A stretch of DNA of 64,000 nt from UBA1479 sp963976055 (GCA_963976055.1 CAXBJB010000008.1:62001-126000); one strand, 5' to 3'; shown: positions 34,746 through 44,187, counted from the first letter of the stretch. Numbers and translations are program-made. The notes: generated by a model not told the origin, from the letters alone.

Positions 34746-36394
34746 CCGGGGCCCTGACGGGGGTCCGGCGCCTGCATGACCTTGCCGTGGGCCTGACGGG
34801 CTGGCGGCGGCGGGGGCTCGCCGCGGCGCTCGGCCTACTGGCGGCGGGGGCGTTGCCGCCGTTTCATCTCGTGTTTCTACTGGTGCCCGCCTTCGCCGGC
34901 CTGATCTGGCTGGTCGCGTCACGCCGGCGCCTTCTGGGGGCGCTCGCCGATGGCTGGTGGTTCGGCGCCGGGCACGCGGCGGCCGGCACGTTCTGGATTT
35001 CCCATTCCCTGACCATCGATCTCGCCCGCCATGGCTGGCTGATCCCCATCGCCGTGCTCGGCTTCGCGGCCGTGCTGGGCCTGTTTCCGGCCCTGGCGGC
35101 GGCGCTTCTGTACCGGTTGCGCCGCGCGGGCGCGGCTCCCGGCGGCGGCGACGCGCTGATCCTGGCCGGGGCCTGGACCGTCGGCGAATGGCTGCGCGGC
35201 TGGCTGTTCACGGGCTTTCCCTGGAACCTCATGGGCACGGTCTGGACCTTCGCCGACGCCATGATCCAGCCGGCGGCGATGTTTGGGGTCTACGGGCTCA
35301 GCCTGTTCACCGTCTGGGCCGCGGCGACCCCGGCGGCCCTGGCGGGACCGGGTCGGCGGCCGTGGCTGGCTTCGGCCTTCGCGGCGGCCTTCCTCGCGGG
35401 GGTGTGGGGCGGCGGCCTGTGGCGCCTTGCCGGGGCGGAGACGGCGTTTGCCCCGGGCGTCCATCTGCGCCTGGTGCAGCCCAACATCGCCCAGGCGGAC
35501 AAATGGCGGCCGGGCCTGCGCGCGGGCCATGTCACCCGCCAGATCGAACTGAGCCTCAACCCCAAGGGCCTGAACGGCAATCCGGCGGCGATGCAGGACC
35601 GGGAACCGGTCCCCGAGCCCACGCATGTCATTTGGGCCGAGACGGCGGTGCCCTATGTGCTGGGGCGTGAACCTGTGCTGCTGCGCGCGTTGTCGCATGC
35701 CACCCCCATCGCCGGGGCCCTGCTGACAGGGTCTCTGCGCATCGAGGACGCGCCCGGCGGCCCGCCCCGGGTCTACAACAGCCTTTATGCGCTCGAGGCC
35801 TCGGGCCGCGTCGCCGAAACCTACGACAAGCACCATTTGGTGCCGTTCGGCGAATACGTGCCGTTTCAGGACTGGCTCGGCTTTCTCAAGATCACCCAGG
35901 GGCGCGGCAATTTCACCCCCGGGCCGGGCCCCCGGGTGCTCGAGGTCAAGGGTCTGCCGCCGTTCTCGCCGCTGATCTGTTACGAGGTGATCTTCCCCCA
36001 TGCCGTGCTGCCGCCCGCCGAAGAAAACGCCGAGGGCCCCCGCGCGCGCTGGCTGCTGAACATCACCAACGACGCCTGGTTCGGGGTCTCGCCCGGCCCC
36101 TATCAGCATCTCGCCGCGGCCCGCCTGCGCAGCGTCGAGGAAGGTCTGCCGCTGGTCCGCGTGGCCAACACGGGCATCTCGGCGGTCATCGATCCCTGGG
36201 GCCGCACGGTCGCCGCCCTGGGCCTGGGCCGGACCGGCGCGATCGACGCTGGCCTGCCCGAGCCGATCGAGGCCAGAACCCTGTTCTCCCGGGTCGGAAA
36301 CGCCCTGGCGCTGGTCCTGGCCGGCCTGTTCGCGGCCCTGGGATATTTGGCCCAACGCCGGGCCGAAACGGGGGAATCTCCCTCCACACCCTAG
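34742..36394 (+). CDS. lnt: Apolipoprotein N-acyltransferase
   Basis: 550-residue inner-membrane enzyme that adds the third acyl chain to lipoproteins. About six to eight N-terminal hydrophobic helices are followed by a nitrilase-like periplasmic domain. The triad is visible: Glu300 in IWAETAVPY, Lys363 in YDKHHLVPFGEY and Cys413 in LICYEVIFP. A final hydrophobic helix (ALALVLAGLFAALGYLA) anchors the C-terminus. The ATG overlaps the corC stop (ATGA), so the two are translationally coupled. Substrates include the window's own putative lipoprotein. Confidence 0.97.
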   Translation: MTGALTGVRRLHDLAVGLTGWRRRGLAAALGLLAAGALPPFHLVFLLVPAFAGLIWLVASRRRLLGALADGWWFGAGHAAAGTFWISHSLTIDLARHGWLIPIAVLGFAAVLGLFPALAAALLYRLRRAGAAPGGGDALILAGAWTVGEWLRGWLFTGFPWNLMGTVWTFADAMIQPAAMFGVYGLSLFTVWAAATPAALAGPGRRPWLASAFAAAFLAGVWGGGLWRLAGAETAFAPGVHLRLVQPNIAQADKWRPGLRAGHVTRQIELSLNPKGLNGNPAAMQDREPVPEPTHVIWAETAVPYVLGREPVLLRALSHATPIAGALLTGSLRIEDAPGGPPRVYNSLYALEASGRVAETYDKHHLVPFGEYVPFQDWLGFLKITQGRGNFTPGPGPRVLEVKGLPPFSPLICYEVIFPHAVLPPAEENAEGPRARWLLNITNDAWFGVSPGPYQHLAAARLRSVEEGLPLVRVANTGISAVIDPWGRTVAALGLGRTGAIDAGLPEPIEARTLFSRVGNALALVLAGLFAALGYLAQRRAETGESPSTP

Positions 36395-36469
36395 GGTTTC
36401 AGCCAATATCACCTTGACGCGGACCCGCAAGGCTGGCACAAACGGCGGCCCGGGCACATGCGGTTCGGG

Positions 36470-36547
36470 CGTGGCGTATTTGGACCGTTTGCCGCCACGA
36501 AAAACAACGCGCTAAGCGGACGAGCGTCGCCCCCGCACGTTTCGTCC
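36470..36547 (+). promoter_or_regulatory. Structured leader of metK
   Basis: In the 197-bp lnt-metK gap two perfect hairpins can form: CGTGGCG (36470-36476) / CGCCACG (36493-36499), and GGACGA (36518-36523) / TCGTCC (36542-36547). The start codon lies 45 bp downstream. I compared the region by eye with SAM-II and SAM/SAH riboswitch consensus features and found no match, so a riboswitch role is only a possibility. Confidence 0.4.
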
Positions 36548-36591
36548 TCATAGTCCTACATCTGTAAACGACGTTACCGGAGGCTACACCC

Positions 36592-37800
36592 GTGACTCTA
36601 TCCAACTATCTGTTCACGTCCGAATCCGTTTCCGAAGGCCACCCGGACAAGGTGTCCGACCGCATTTCCGATGCGGTGCTCGACGAATTCATTCGCCGCG
36701 ATCCCCAGAACTGCCGCCTTGGCTGCGAAACCATGACCACGACCAACCGCATCATCGTCGGCGGCGAAGGCCGCTGCGGCGACGACGGGCGCGGCCCGAT
36801 GTTCGACGCCAATGGCGACGCCGACGCGGCGTTGATCGAAAAGATCGCGCGCGATTGCGTGAAGGACATCGGCTACGAACAGGAAGGCTTCCATTGGCAG
36901 ACCGCGAAGGTTCAGGTTTATCTGCACGGCCAGTCCGCCGACATCGCCCAGGGCGTCGATTCCGCCGGCAACAAGGACGAGGGTGCGGGCGACCAGGGCA
37001 TCATGTTCGGCTTCGCCTGCACGGAAACCGAAGAACTGATGCCGGCCCCGATCCACTTCTCGCACCGGATCCTGAAGGAAATGGCCGAGGCGCGCCATGC
37101 CGGAAAGACGCCGGGGCTGCTGCCCGATTCGAAAAGCCAGGTCACCCTGCAGTATGAGAACGGCAAGCCCGTGCGCGCGACTTCGGTTGTCGTCTCGACC
37201 CAGCACACGGCCGAGCTGTCCACGGACGAGGTCCGCGAAATTGTCCGCCCCTTCGTGGAAAACGTGCTGCCCGAGGGCTGGATGTGCGACGACGCCGAAC
37301 TTTACGTCAACCCGACGGGCCGTTTCGTCATCGGCGGGCCCGACGGCGACGTCGGCCTGACCGGCCGCAAGATCATCGTTGATACCTACGGCGGGGCGGC
37401 ACCGCACGGCGGCGGCGCCTTTTCCGGCAAGGATCCGACGAAGGTCGACCGCTCGGCCGCCTATGGGGCGCGCTATTTGGCGAAGAACGTGGTCGCCGCC
37501 GGCCTGGCCGACAAATGCGTGATCCAGTTGGCCTACGCCATCGGCGTGTCCAAGCCGCTGTCGGTCTATGTCGACACGCAGGGGACCGGCCGCGTCGCCG
37601 AGGAACAGATTTCCGCCAAGTTGCAGGAAATGGTCAACCTCAGCCCGCGCGGCATCCGCGAGCATCTGGAGCTGAACAAGCCGATCTACGCTCGCACCTC
37701 GGCCTACGGTCATTTCGGCCGCAAGCCTGATGCCGACGGCGGCTTTTCCTGGGAAAAGACCGATCTGGTCGACGGCCTGAAGGCTGCTTTCGGAGCCTAA
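36592..37800 (+). CDS. metK: S-adenosylmethionine synthetase
   Basis: 402-residue enzyme that makes SAM from methionine and ATP. Signatures present are SEGHPDKVSDRISDA (His17, Asp19), GAGDQGIMFGFA (ATP) and GGGAFSGKDPTKVDRS (P-loop-like). The start is GTG with CGGAGG upstream. Length is slightly above E. coli (384), as usual in alphaproteobacteria. The commonly intervening XRE-type regulator between lnt and metK is absent here. trmB, a SAM user, follows after 30 bp. Confidence 0.98.
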   Translation: MTLSNYLFTSESVSEGHPDKVSDRISDAVLDEFIRRDPQNCRLGCETMTTTNRIIVGGEGRCGDDGRGPMFDANGDADAALIEKIARDCVKDIGYEQEGFHWQTAKVQVYLHGQSADIAQGVDSAGNKDEGAGDQGIMFGFACTETEELMPAPIHFSHRILKEMAEARHAGKTPGLLPDSKSQVTLQYENGKPVRATSVVVSTQHTAELSTDEVREIVRPFVENVLPEGWMCDDAELYVNPTGRFVIGGPDGDVGLTGRKIIVDTYGGAAPHGGGAFSGKDPTKVDRSAAYGARYLAKNVVAAGLADKCVIQLAYAIGVSKPLSVYVDTQGTGRVAEEQISAKLQEMVNLSPRGIREHLELNKPIYARTSAYGHFGRKPDADGGFSWEKTDLVDGLKAAFGA

Positions 37801-37830
37801 GTCCGGCGCGGCCTTTCGGGGGCGACGGGA

Positions 37831-38517
37831 ATGGATCCCGACGAACAACCACGGTTCTACGGCCGGCGGCGGGGCAAGAAACTCCGCCCCGGCCGCCGTG
37901 CCTTGGTCGAAGACCTGCTGCCCACCTTGCGGGTGCCGCCCGGCGACGGGCCGCTTGATCCGGCCGGCCTGTTCGACGATGAAAAATCCGCCTATTGGAT
38001 GGAAATCGGCTTCGGCGCCGGCGAACATCTGGCCGATCAGGCCCAGGCCCATCCCGACATCGGCTTCATCGGCTGCGAGCCCTTCGTCAACGGCGTGGCG
38101 ACCCTCCTTGCCCAGATCGCGGAGCGGTCGCTGGACAATATCCGCCTGCACGACGACGACGCCAGGCCCCTGCTGCCGCGCCTGACGCCGGGGTTGATCG
38201 GCCGCGTCTATCTGCTGTACTCCGACCCCTGGCCCAAGAAACGCCATTGGAACCGCCGCTTCGTGCAGCGGGACACCCTGGATCAGCTGGCCCGCATCCT
38301 GGCCCCCGGCGGCCTGTTCCGCTTCGCAACCGACCACATGGGCCATGCCCGCTGGGCCCTGGGCCTCGCGGCCAATCACCCGGATTTTCAGTGGACGGCC
38401 CAGGGGCCCGAGGATTGGCGCACCCGCTGGGCCGACGGATACCCCACCCGCTATGAGGAAAAGGGCCTGGCCGGCCCGCACCGGGTCTATCTGGAGTTCC
38501 GCCGCCGGGGCGGGTAA
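37831..38517 (+). CDS. trmB: tRNA (guanine-N7)-methyltransferase
   Basis: 228-residue SAM-dependent enzyme that makes m7G46 in tRNA. The N-terminal RRRGKKLRPGRRALVEDLLP is the conserved RNA-binding start. MEIGFGAGEHLADQA is the SAM loop. LLYSDPWPKKRHWNRRFVQ is the catalytic signature. The start is ATG, 30 bp after metK and probably on the same transcript. It is followed by a promoter-like element and a terminator in the rimP leader. Confidence 0.96.
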   Translation: MDPDEQPRFYGRRRGKKLRPGRRALVEDLLPTLRVPPGDGPLDPAGLFDDEKSAYWMEIGFGAGEHLADQAQAHPDIGFIGCEPFVNGVATLLAQIAERSLDNIRLHDDDARPLLPRLTPGLIGRVYLLYSDPWPKKRHWNRRFVQRDTLDQLARILAPGGLFRFATDHMGHARWALGLAANHPDFQWTAQGPEDWRTRWADGYPTRYEEKGLAGPHRVYLEFRRRGG

Positions 38518-38540
38518 GGCGCGGAAAATCACGGCAAGGC

Positions 38541-38569
38541 TTGTCTTGCGGACGATTTGGGACTATATA
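38541..38569 (+). promoter_or_regulatory. Candidate promoter of the rimP-nusA-infB operon
   Basis: TTGTCT (38541-38546) and TATATA (38564-38569) have exact 17-bp spacing. Transcription would begin near 38576, giving a leader of about 140 nt that contains an intrinsic terminator before the rimP start. The element is only 24 bp after the trmB stop. Confidence 0.55.
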
Positions 38570-38629
38570 GGCCCCGCATTTCAGGTTTAAGGAAATGCGC
38601 TTCGTTAAGTCCGATAACGGAATTGATGG

Positions 38630-38661
38630 GGCGGGCCGGTGGCCCGCCTTTTGTGTTTTTT
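38630..38661 (+). terminator. Intrinsic terminator/attenuator in the rimP leader
   Basis: Perfect 8-bp GC stem GGCGGGCC (38630-38637) / GGCCCGCC (38641-38648) with a three-base loop GGT, then TTTTGTGTTTTTT. It is the strongest intrinsic terminator in the window. It lies after the candidate promoter at 38541 and 57 bp before rimP. It may end metK-trmB transcripts, attenuate the rimP operon, or both. Confidence 0.8.
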
Positions 38662-38717
38662 GTACTGGATGCTTCGCGGCCGCCGAACGGGCCGCGGGCG
38701 ATAGGAACCCCGACCAC

Positions 38718-39206
38718 GTGACCTTGGAACAGCGCATCGCCGAGATCATCCGCCCGGCCATCGAGGATTTGGGCTTCGAGCTTGTCCGCGTCCTGGTGTC
38801 CGGCCAGCGCAACAAGAAGCTGCAGGTCATGGCCGAACCCAAGGACGGATCGGCGATGAACGTCGATCATTGCGCGGTCATTTCGCGCACCGTGTCGGCG
38901 CTTCTGGACGTGGAAGACCCGATCGACGACGCCTATGTGCTTGAGGTCTCGTCGCCCGGCATCGACCGGCCGCTGGTCAAGCTGGCCGATTTCGCGCGCT
39001 ACGCCGGGTTCGATGCGCGCGTCGAAATGGACGTCCCCGTCGCGGGCCGGCGCCGGTTTTCCGGCCGCCTGCTCGGCGTCGACGGCACGGACGTGGTGAT
39101 GGACGTGACGGAGGGAGAGGTTCGCCTGCCCTTCGCCGACATTCAGAAATCAAAACTGCTGATGACCGACGAATTGATCGCGGCCCATCAGCAGGCGGAC
39201 GGATAG
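38718..39206 (+). CDS. rimP: Ribosome maturation factor RimP
   Basis: 162-residue factor for late 30S assembly. The start is GTG of V-TLEQRIAEII; the frame is open back to an ATG at 38595, but that would run through the leader terminator and add 41 unconserved residues. Family stretches DLGFELVRVLV, VLEVSSPGIDRPL and the C-terminal SH3-like KSKLLMTDEL are visible. It heads the classic rimP-nusA-ylxR-infB-rbfA-truB-rpsO-pnp series. Confidence 0.95.
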   Translation: MTLEQRIAEIIRPAIEDLGFELVRVLVSGQRNKKLQVMAEPKDGSAMNVDHCAVISRTVSALLDVEDPIDDAYVLEVSSPGIDRPLVKLADFARYAGFDARVEMDVPVAGRRRFSGRLLGVDGTDVVMDVTEGEVRLPFADIQKSKLLMTDELIAAHQQADG

Positions 39207-39256
39207 GCCGTCCCGCCGGAAACCGACTTTTTTGTGAGTTTGAAGGAACATCGGAA

Positions 39257-40858
39257 ATGAGCGACGTCATGCAAAACGAAGCCGTCCACGCCCGCCCGGA
39301 ACTGCTGGCCGCGGCCGATCAGGCCGCCCGTGACAAGGGCATCGAGCGGGACGAGGTCCTGGAAGCCATGGAACAGGCGATCCAGAAGGCCGGGCGCTCC
39401 AAATACGGGCATGAACACGACATCCGCGCGGTCATCGACCGCACCTCGGGCGCGATCACCCTGGCCCGCTATCTGGAAGTCGTCGAAGACGCCGCCGCCG
39501 TCGAAAACGAAATCACCCAGCTGACCCTGGAGCAGGCCAAGCAGCGCAAGGCCGACGCGGTGGTCGGCGAATTCCTGATCGACCCCCTGCCGCCCATCGA
39601 TTTCGGGCGCATCGCGGCCCAGACCGCCAAGCAGGTCATCGTCCAGAAGGTGCGCGAGGCCGAGCGCAAGCGCCAGTACGAGGAATATCAGGACCGCATC
39701 GGCGAGGTCGTCAACGGCCTGGTCAAGCGCATCGAATACGGCAACGTGATCGTCGACCTGGGCCGCGCCGAGGCGCTGTTGCGCCGGGATGAATCGATCC
39801 CGCGCGAGCATTTCTCCAACGGCGACCGGGTGCGCGCCTATATCATGGACGTGCGCGAGGAAACCCGCGGACCGCAGATCTTCCTGTCGCGCACGCATCC
39901 GCAGTTCATGGCGGCCCTGTTCAAGCAGGAAGTGCCGGAAATCTACGACGGCATCATCGAAATCAAGTCCGTGGCCCGCGATCCGGGCTCGCGCGCCAAG
40001 ATCGCCGTGCAGTCGCACGACAGCTCCATCGATCCCGTCGGCCCCTGCATCGGCATGCGCGGCTCGCGCGTGCAGGCCGTGGTCGGCGAACTGCAGGGTG
40101 AAAAGATCGACATCATCCAGTGGTCCCCGGACGAGGCGGCCTTCATCGTCAACGCCCTGGCCCCGGCGGAAGTGTCCAAGGTCGTGATGGACCAGGACGC
40201 CCACCGCATCGAGGTCGTGGTGCCCGACGATCAGCTGTCGCTGGCCATCGGCCGGCGCGGCCAGAACGTGCGTCTGGCCTCGCAACTTTCGGGTTGGGAC
40301 ATCGACATCTTCACGGAAGCCGAGGAGTCGGAGCGCCGCAACGAGGAATTCCGCGCCCGCTCCGCCCTGTTCGTGGAAGCCCTCGATGTCGACGACGTGA
40401 TCGCCCACCTGCTGGTCACCGAAGGCTTTTCCAAGGTCGAGGAAGTGGCCTTCGTGCAGATCGAGGACCTGACCGACATCGAAGGTTTCGACGAGGACGT
40501 GGCCCGCGAACTGCAGGCCCGCGCCCAGGCCTACCTGGAAACCCGCGACGCCGAGTTCGACGCCCGGCGCCGCGAACTGGGCGTCGAGGACGACCTGATC
40601 GAAATCGAGGGCATCACCAACGAATTGATGGTGGCGCTCGGCGAGGCCGGCGTGAAAAGCCGCGACGATCTGGGCGATCTGGCCGGCGACGAGCTTCTGG
40701 AAATCGCGCCCCAGGGTACGATGACGCTCGACGCCGCCAACCAGATCATCATGGCCGCCCGCGCCCATTGGTTCGCCGACGAAGACGCGGCCGCCGGTGA
40801 CGGCGAGGCGGATGCGGCTTCCGGCGAAGACGGCGGCGACGCGCCGCAGGCGTCCTAG
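39257..40858 (+). CDS. nusA: Transcription termination/antitermination factor NusA
   Basis: 533-residue RNA polymerase-binding factor for pausing, termination and antitermination. The N-terminal domain (residues 1 to about 135), S1 domain (EYGNVIVDLGRAEALL), KH1/KH2 (GPCIGMRGSRVQAVV, LAIGRRGQNVRLA) and two C-terminal acidic helix-hairpin-helix repeats (about 370-430 and 440-515) are in the standard order. It ends in an acidic tail. The ATG is preceded by GAAGGAACATCGG. It likely autoregulates its operon, as NusA does in E. coli, where the leader terminator would be the target; that is inference. Confidence 0.97.
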   Translation: MSDVMQNEAVHARPELLAAADQAARDKGIERDEVLEAMEQAIQKAGRSKYGHEHDIRAVIDRTSGAITLARYLEVVEDAAAVENEITQLTLEQAKQRKADAVVGEFLIDPLPPIDFGRIAAQTAKQVIVQKVREAERKRQYEEYQDRIGEVVNGLVKRIEYGNVIVDLGRAEALLRRDESIPREHFSNGDRVRAYIMDVREETRGPQIFLSRTHPQFMAALFKQEVPEIYDGIIEIKSVARDPGSRAKIAVQSHDSSIDPVGPCIGMRGSRVQAVVGELQGEKIDIIQWSPDEAAFIVNALAPAEVSKVVMDQDAHRIEVVVPDDQLSLAIGRRGQNVRLASQLSGWDIDIFTEAEESERRNEEFRARSALFVEALDVDDVIAHLLVTEGFSKVEEVAFVQIEDLTDIEGFDEDVARELQARAQAYLETRDAEFDARRRELGVEDDLIEIEGITNELMVALGEAGVKSRDDLGDLAGDELLEIAPQGTMTLDAANQIIMAARAHWFADEDAAAGDGEADAASGEDGGDAPQAS

Positions 40859-40913
40859 GGGCCGGTTGTGGCGCACGGCGAGACGGCACGATGAGTTAGA
40901 ACCGGAGACAGGC

Positions 40914-41570
40914 ATGACCCGTGGAGTGCAGACCCACGCGGAAGACGACATGGTCCCGGCGTCCGATGAGGACGGCGGGCCCGTCCGCCGCTGTGCCGTC
41001 ACCGGGAAAAAAAAGCCTGTCGCGGAACTCATCCGTTTCGTCGTCGGCCCCGACGACTGCATCGTTCCCGACCTGGCCGGCAACCTGCCCGGGCGGGGAA
41101 TATGGTTGAGTGCCCGCCGCGATGTGGTAAATACAGCCAGCGAAAAGAACCATTTCGCCAAGGCGGCCAAGCGCAAGGTCACCGTTCCGCCCCGGTTGGC
41201 GGACGATATCGAGGCGCAGATGGTCCGCCGCTGCATGGATGCGCTGGGTCTGGCGCGCCGGGCGGGCCGGGTTGTCGCCGGGTTCGAGAAGACCGACGCC
41301 TGGCTGAGGACAGCCAAACGCGGTCTGTTGGTTGCGGCCCGGGACGGCAGCGAGGACGGCAAGTCCAAGCTGCGGGCCCTGGCGCCGGGACTGACGCAAT
41401 TCACGGTCCTGGACGCAGCCGAATTGGGCCGCGCGCTGGGCCGGGACCATGTGGTCCACGCGGCGGTCGCACCCGGTGGCTTGGCGGATCGCCTGGTCTT
41501 CGAACAAAACCGGCTTTTGGGGTTTCGCGAGGGCGCCCCGGCCGGAAAGACTTCTCCCTCGCAGGAATAG
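40914..41570 (+). CDS. YlxR-type RNA-binding protein with L7Ae-like half
   Basis: 218-residue protein of the nusA-infB operon. The N-terminal DUF448/YlxR domain has RRCAVTGKKKPVAELIRFV and LPGRGIWLSARRDVV. The C-terminal half (RRCMDALGLARRAGRVVAGFEKT) resembles the L7Ae/YlxQ RNA-binding fold, so YlxR and YlxQ are combined in one chain, as is common in alphaproteobacteria. The ATG at 40914 has CCGGAG upstream. It probably binds RNA in translation or RNase P regulation; the precise role is unknown. Confidence 0.9.
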   Translation: MTRGVQTHAEDDMVPASDEDGGPVRRCAVTGKKKPVAELIRFVVGPDDCIVPDLAGNLPGRGIWLSARRDVVNTASEKNHFAKAAKRKVTVPPRLADDIEAQMVRRCMDALGLARRAGRVVAGFEKTDAWLRTAKRGLLVAARDGSEDGKSKLRALAPGLTQFTVLDAAELGRALGRDHVVHAAVAPGGLADRLVFEQNRLLGFREGAPAGKTSPSQE

Positions 41571-41630
41571 GCCGGGTTCACTGGAGCCCGAAAATCCGGG
41601 GCTCCGGACCGTGCCGATCGGAAGGTATTG

Positions 41631-44150
41631 ATGGCTGAGACGACTGAAAAAGACAAGGCGGACAAGGGCGGCAGCGGCAAGCTGGGCCTGGGCGGCGGCG
41701 GCGGAAAGCTGACGCTGAACAAGACCGTGGAAAAGCGCCAGACGCGCCAGAACTTCTCCCACGGGCGGTCCAAGATGGTCACCGTCGAGGTTAAGAAGAG
41801 CCGCACCATCACGCCGGCCAAGGACGACGCGCGCCCGGCGGGCGCCGGCGACGTCCCGCACGATGACGACGGCGATACGTCGATCCGCGATCTCACCGAT
41901 AAGGAACTCCAGGCCCGCCAGAAGGCCCTGGAGACCGCGCAGCAGACCAAGGACGACGCGCCCGAAGCCGCGCCGGCCCGACCGCTCGGCCCGACGCCGG
42001 TCGTTCGCGCCGAACCGGAACCGGAACCGGCCGAAGAAGCCGCGGCCGAACCCGCCGCGCCCGCCGCCCCGGCGCCGGCCCCCGCGCCGGCCGACGTGGC
42101 GCCGGCACCGATCCCCGGCGAGGATGGGCGTCCCGCCCGGCCGCGCCCGGCGGCGGCCCGTCAAGAGGAAGACGACGATGGTCCCCGCGGCAAGAGCCGC
42201 GGCAAGAAGGGCCCGGCCGACGTCCGCCGCGCAGCACCCACGCGGGGCTACAACGAACGCCGCCGCGGCAAGCTGACGATCTCAGACGCGCTTGAGGGCG
42301 AGGAAGATCGCCAGCGCTCCATCGCCTCGGTTCGGCGTGCCCGCGAACGCGAAAAACAAAAGCAGCGCGAGCTGCTGCAGGAAGGTGCCAAGGTCGTGCG
42401 AGAAGTCGTTGTTCCCGAAGCCATTACCGTTCAGGAACTGGCAAACCGCATGGCCGAACGGGGTGCCGACGTGGTCAAGGCGCTCATGAAGATGGGCGTC
42501 ATGGCCACCATCACCCAGACGATTGACGCCGACACGGCGGAACTGGTGGTCGAGGAATTCGGCCACCGCCTCCGCCGCGTGTCCGAGTCCGACGTGGAAC
42601 AGGGCCTGCGCCGCGACCAGGACGATCCCAAGGATCTGACGTCCCGCGCACCCGTGGTCACCGTCATGGGCCATGTCGACCACGGCAAGACGTCGCTGCT
42701 TGACGCGCTGCGCGCGACCGACGTGGCCGGCGGCGAAGCCGGCGGCATCACGCAGCACATCGGCGCCTATCAGGTGACGACGCCGTCGGGGGCGAAGATC
42801 TCGTTCATCGACACCCCGGGTCACGCCGCCTTCACCGAAATGCGCGCACGTGGTGCGCAGGTCACGGACATCGTCGTGCTCTGCGTCGCCGCCGACGACG
42901 GTGTCATGCCGCAGACCATCGAGGCCATCCACCACGCGAAGGCCGCGGGCGTGCCGATCATCGTCGCCATCAACAAGATCGACGTGGCGGGCGCCGACCC
43001 CAGCCGGGTGCGCACGGAACTGCTGCAGCACAACGTTCAGGTCGAGGAAATGGGCGGCGACGTGCTGTCCATCGAGGTCTCGGCCCTGAAGAAGACCAAC
43101 CTGGACAAGCTGGAAGAGGCGATCGTCCTGCAGGCCGAACTGCTCGACCTCAAGGCCAACCCGAACCATGCCGCCGAAGGCGTCATCGTCGAGGCCCGCA
43201 TGGAACAGGGTAAGGGCTCGGTCGCCACGGTCCTGATCCAGCGCGGCACGCTGCATGTCGGTGAAATCTTCATCGCCGGCTCCGAATGGGGCCGGGTGCG
43301 CGCCATGTCCGACGCCCACGGCGAACAGCTCGACGAAGCCGGACCGTCCGTGCCGGTCGAGATTCTGGGCCTCAACGGCACGCCGCAGGCGGGCGACGAC
43401 TTCGTCGTCGTCGATTCCGAATCCCGCGCCCGCGAGGTCACGGAATTCCGTCAGCGCCAGGAACGCAACAAGCAGGCCGCCGCCGGCGGCCGCGGCACCC
43501 TCGAACAGATGTTCGAGCGGATCCAGGAAGGCGAAGCCCAGACCGTGCCGCTGGTCATCAAGGCGGACGTGCACGGTTCGGCCGAGGCCATCGTGGGCGC
43601 CCTGGAAAAGCTTTCGACCGACGAAGTCCGGGTGCAGGTCCTGCATTCGGGCGTCGGCGGCATCAACGAAAGCGACGTGACGCTGGCCCGCGCCTCCAAC
43701 GCGGTGATCGTCGGCTTCAACGTGCGCGCCAACCCGCAGGCCCGTGACCTGGCCAAACGCGACGGTCTGGACATCCGCTACTATTCGGTGATCTACAACC
43801 TGACCGACGACATCAAGGCCCTGCTGTCGGGCCTGCTGGCGCCGACCATCCGCGAAAACTTCCTGGGCTACGCCGAAGTGCGCGAAGTCTTCAACGTGTC
43901 CAAGGTCGGCAAGGTCGCCGGCTGCATGATCACCGAAGGCACCGTGAAACGCGGCGCCAAGGTGCGCCTGCTGCGCGACGACACGGTGATCCACGAGGGC
44001 GACCTGAGCCAGCTGAAGCGGTTCAAGGACGACGCCAAGGAGGTCCAGTCGGGCACGGAATGCGGCATGGCGCTGGCCAACTACCAGGACATCCAGGTCG
44101 GCGACGTCATCGAATGCTTCGAAACCGAGGAAGTGGCCCGGGAACTCTAG
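41631..44150 (+). CDS. infB: Translation initiation factor IF-2
   Basis: 839-residue GTPase that positions initiator tRNA on the 30S subunit. The first 330 residues are a long low-complexity Lys/Ala/Pro/Glu-rich region including the IF2-associated motif KLTLNKTVEKRQTRQNFSHGR, followed by the IF2_N domain. The GTPase domain begins at GHVDHGKT (residue 347), with DTPGHAAF and NKID. Domains II-IV complete the protein. ATG 41631 is chosen with GAAGG five bases upstream, over the adjacent TTG 41628. Confidence 0.98.
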   Translation: MAETTEKDKADKGGSGKLGLGGGGGKLTLNKTVEKRQTRQNFSHGRSKMVTVEVKKSRTITPAKDDARPAGAGDVPHDDDGDTSIRDLTDKELQARQKALETAQQTKDDAPEAAPARPLGPTPVVRAEPEPEPAEEAAAEPAAPAAPAPAPAPADVAPAPIPGEDGRPARPRPAAARQEEDDDGPRGKSRGKKGPADVRRAAPTRGYNERRRGKLTISDALEGEEDRQRSIASVRRAREREKQKQRELLQEGAKVVREVVVPEAITVQELANRMAERGADVVKALMKMGVMATITQTIDADTAELVVEEFGHRLRRVSESDVEQGLRRDQDDPKDLTSRAPVVTVMGHVDHGKTSLLDALRATDVAGGEAGGITQHIGAYQVTTPSGAKISFIDTPGHAAFTEMRARGAQVTDIVVLCVAADDGVMPQTIEAIHHAKAAGVPIIVAINKIDVAGADPSRVRTELLQHNVQVEEMGGDVLSIEVSALKKTNLDKLEEAIVLQAELLDLKANPNHAAEGVIVEARMEQGKGSVATVLIQRGTLHVGEIFIAGSEWGRVRAMSDAHGEQLDEAGPSVPVEILGLNGTPQAGDDFVVVDSESRAREVTEFRQRQERNKQAAAGGRGTLEQMFERIQEGEAQTVPLVIKADVHGSAEAIVGALEKLSTDEVRVQVLHSGVGGINESDVTLARASNAVIVGFNVRANPQARDLAKRDGLDIRYYSVIYNLTDDIKALLSGLLAPTIRENFLGYAEVREVFNVSKVGKVAGCMITEGTVKRGAKVRLLRDDTVIHEGDLSQLKRFKDDAKEVQSGTECGMALANYQDIQVGDVIECFETEEVAREL

Positions 44151-44187
44151 GGTTCCGGGCGCACGACCGCCGATCCACCCGGACCCG

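Noticed and set aside
36395..36591. SAM riboswitch in the metK leader
   Set aside because: By eye there is no match to SAM-II or SAM/SAH consensus cores, so I list only the hairpins and not a riboswitch.
38595..38717. N-terminal extension of rimP from an ATG at 38595
   Set aside because: The extra 41 residues cover the leader terminator, are unlike RimP, and the AAGGA is only one base from that ATG.
39188..41950. 920-codon open frame on the minus strand
   Set aside because: Antisense to nusA, the YlxR-type gene and infB; shadow of GC-rich codon use.
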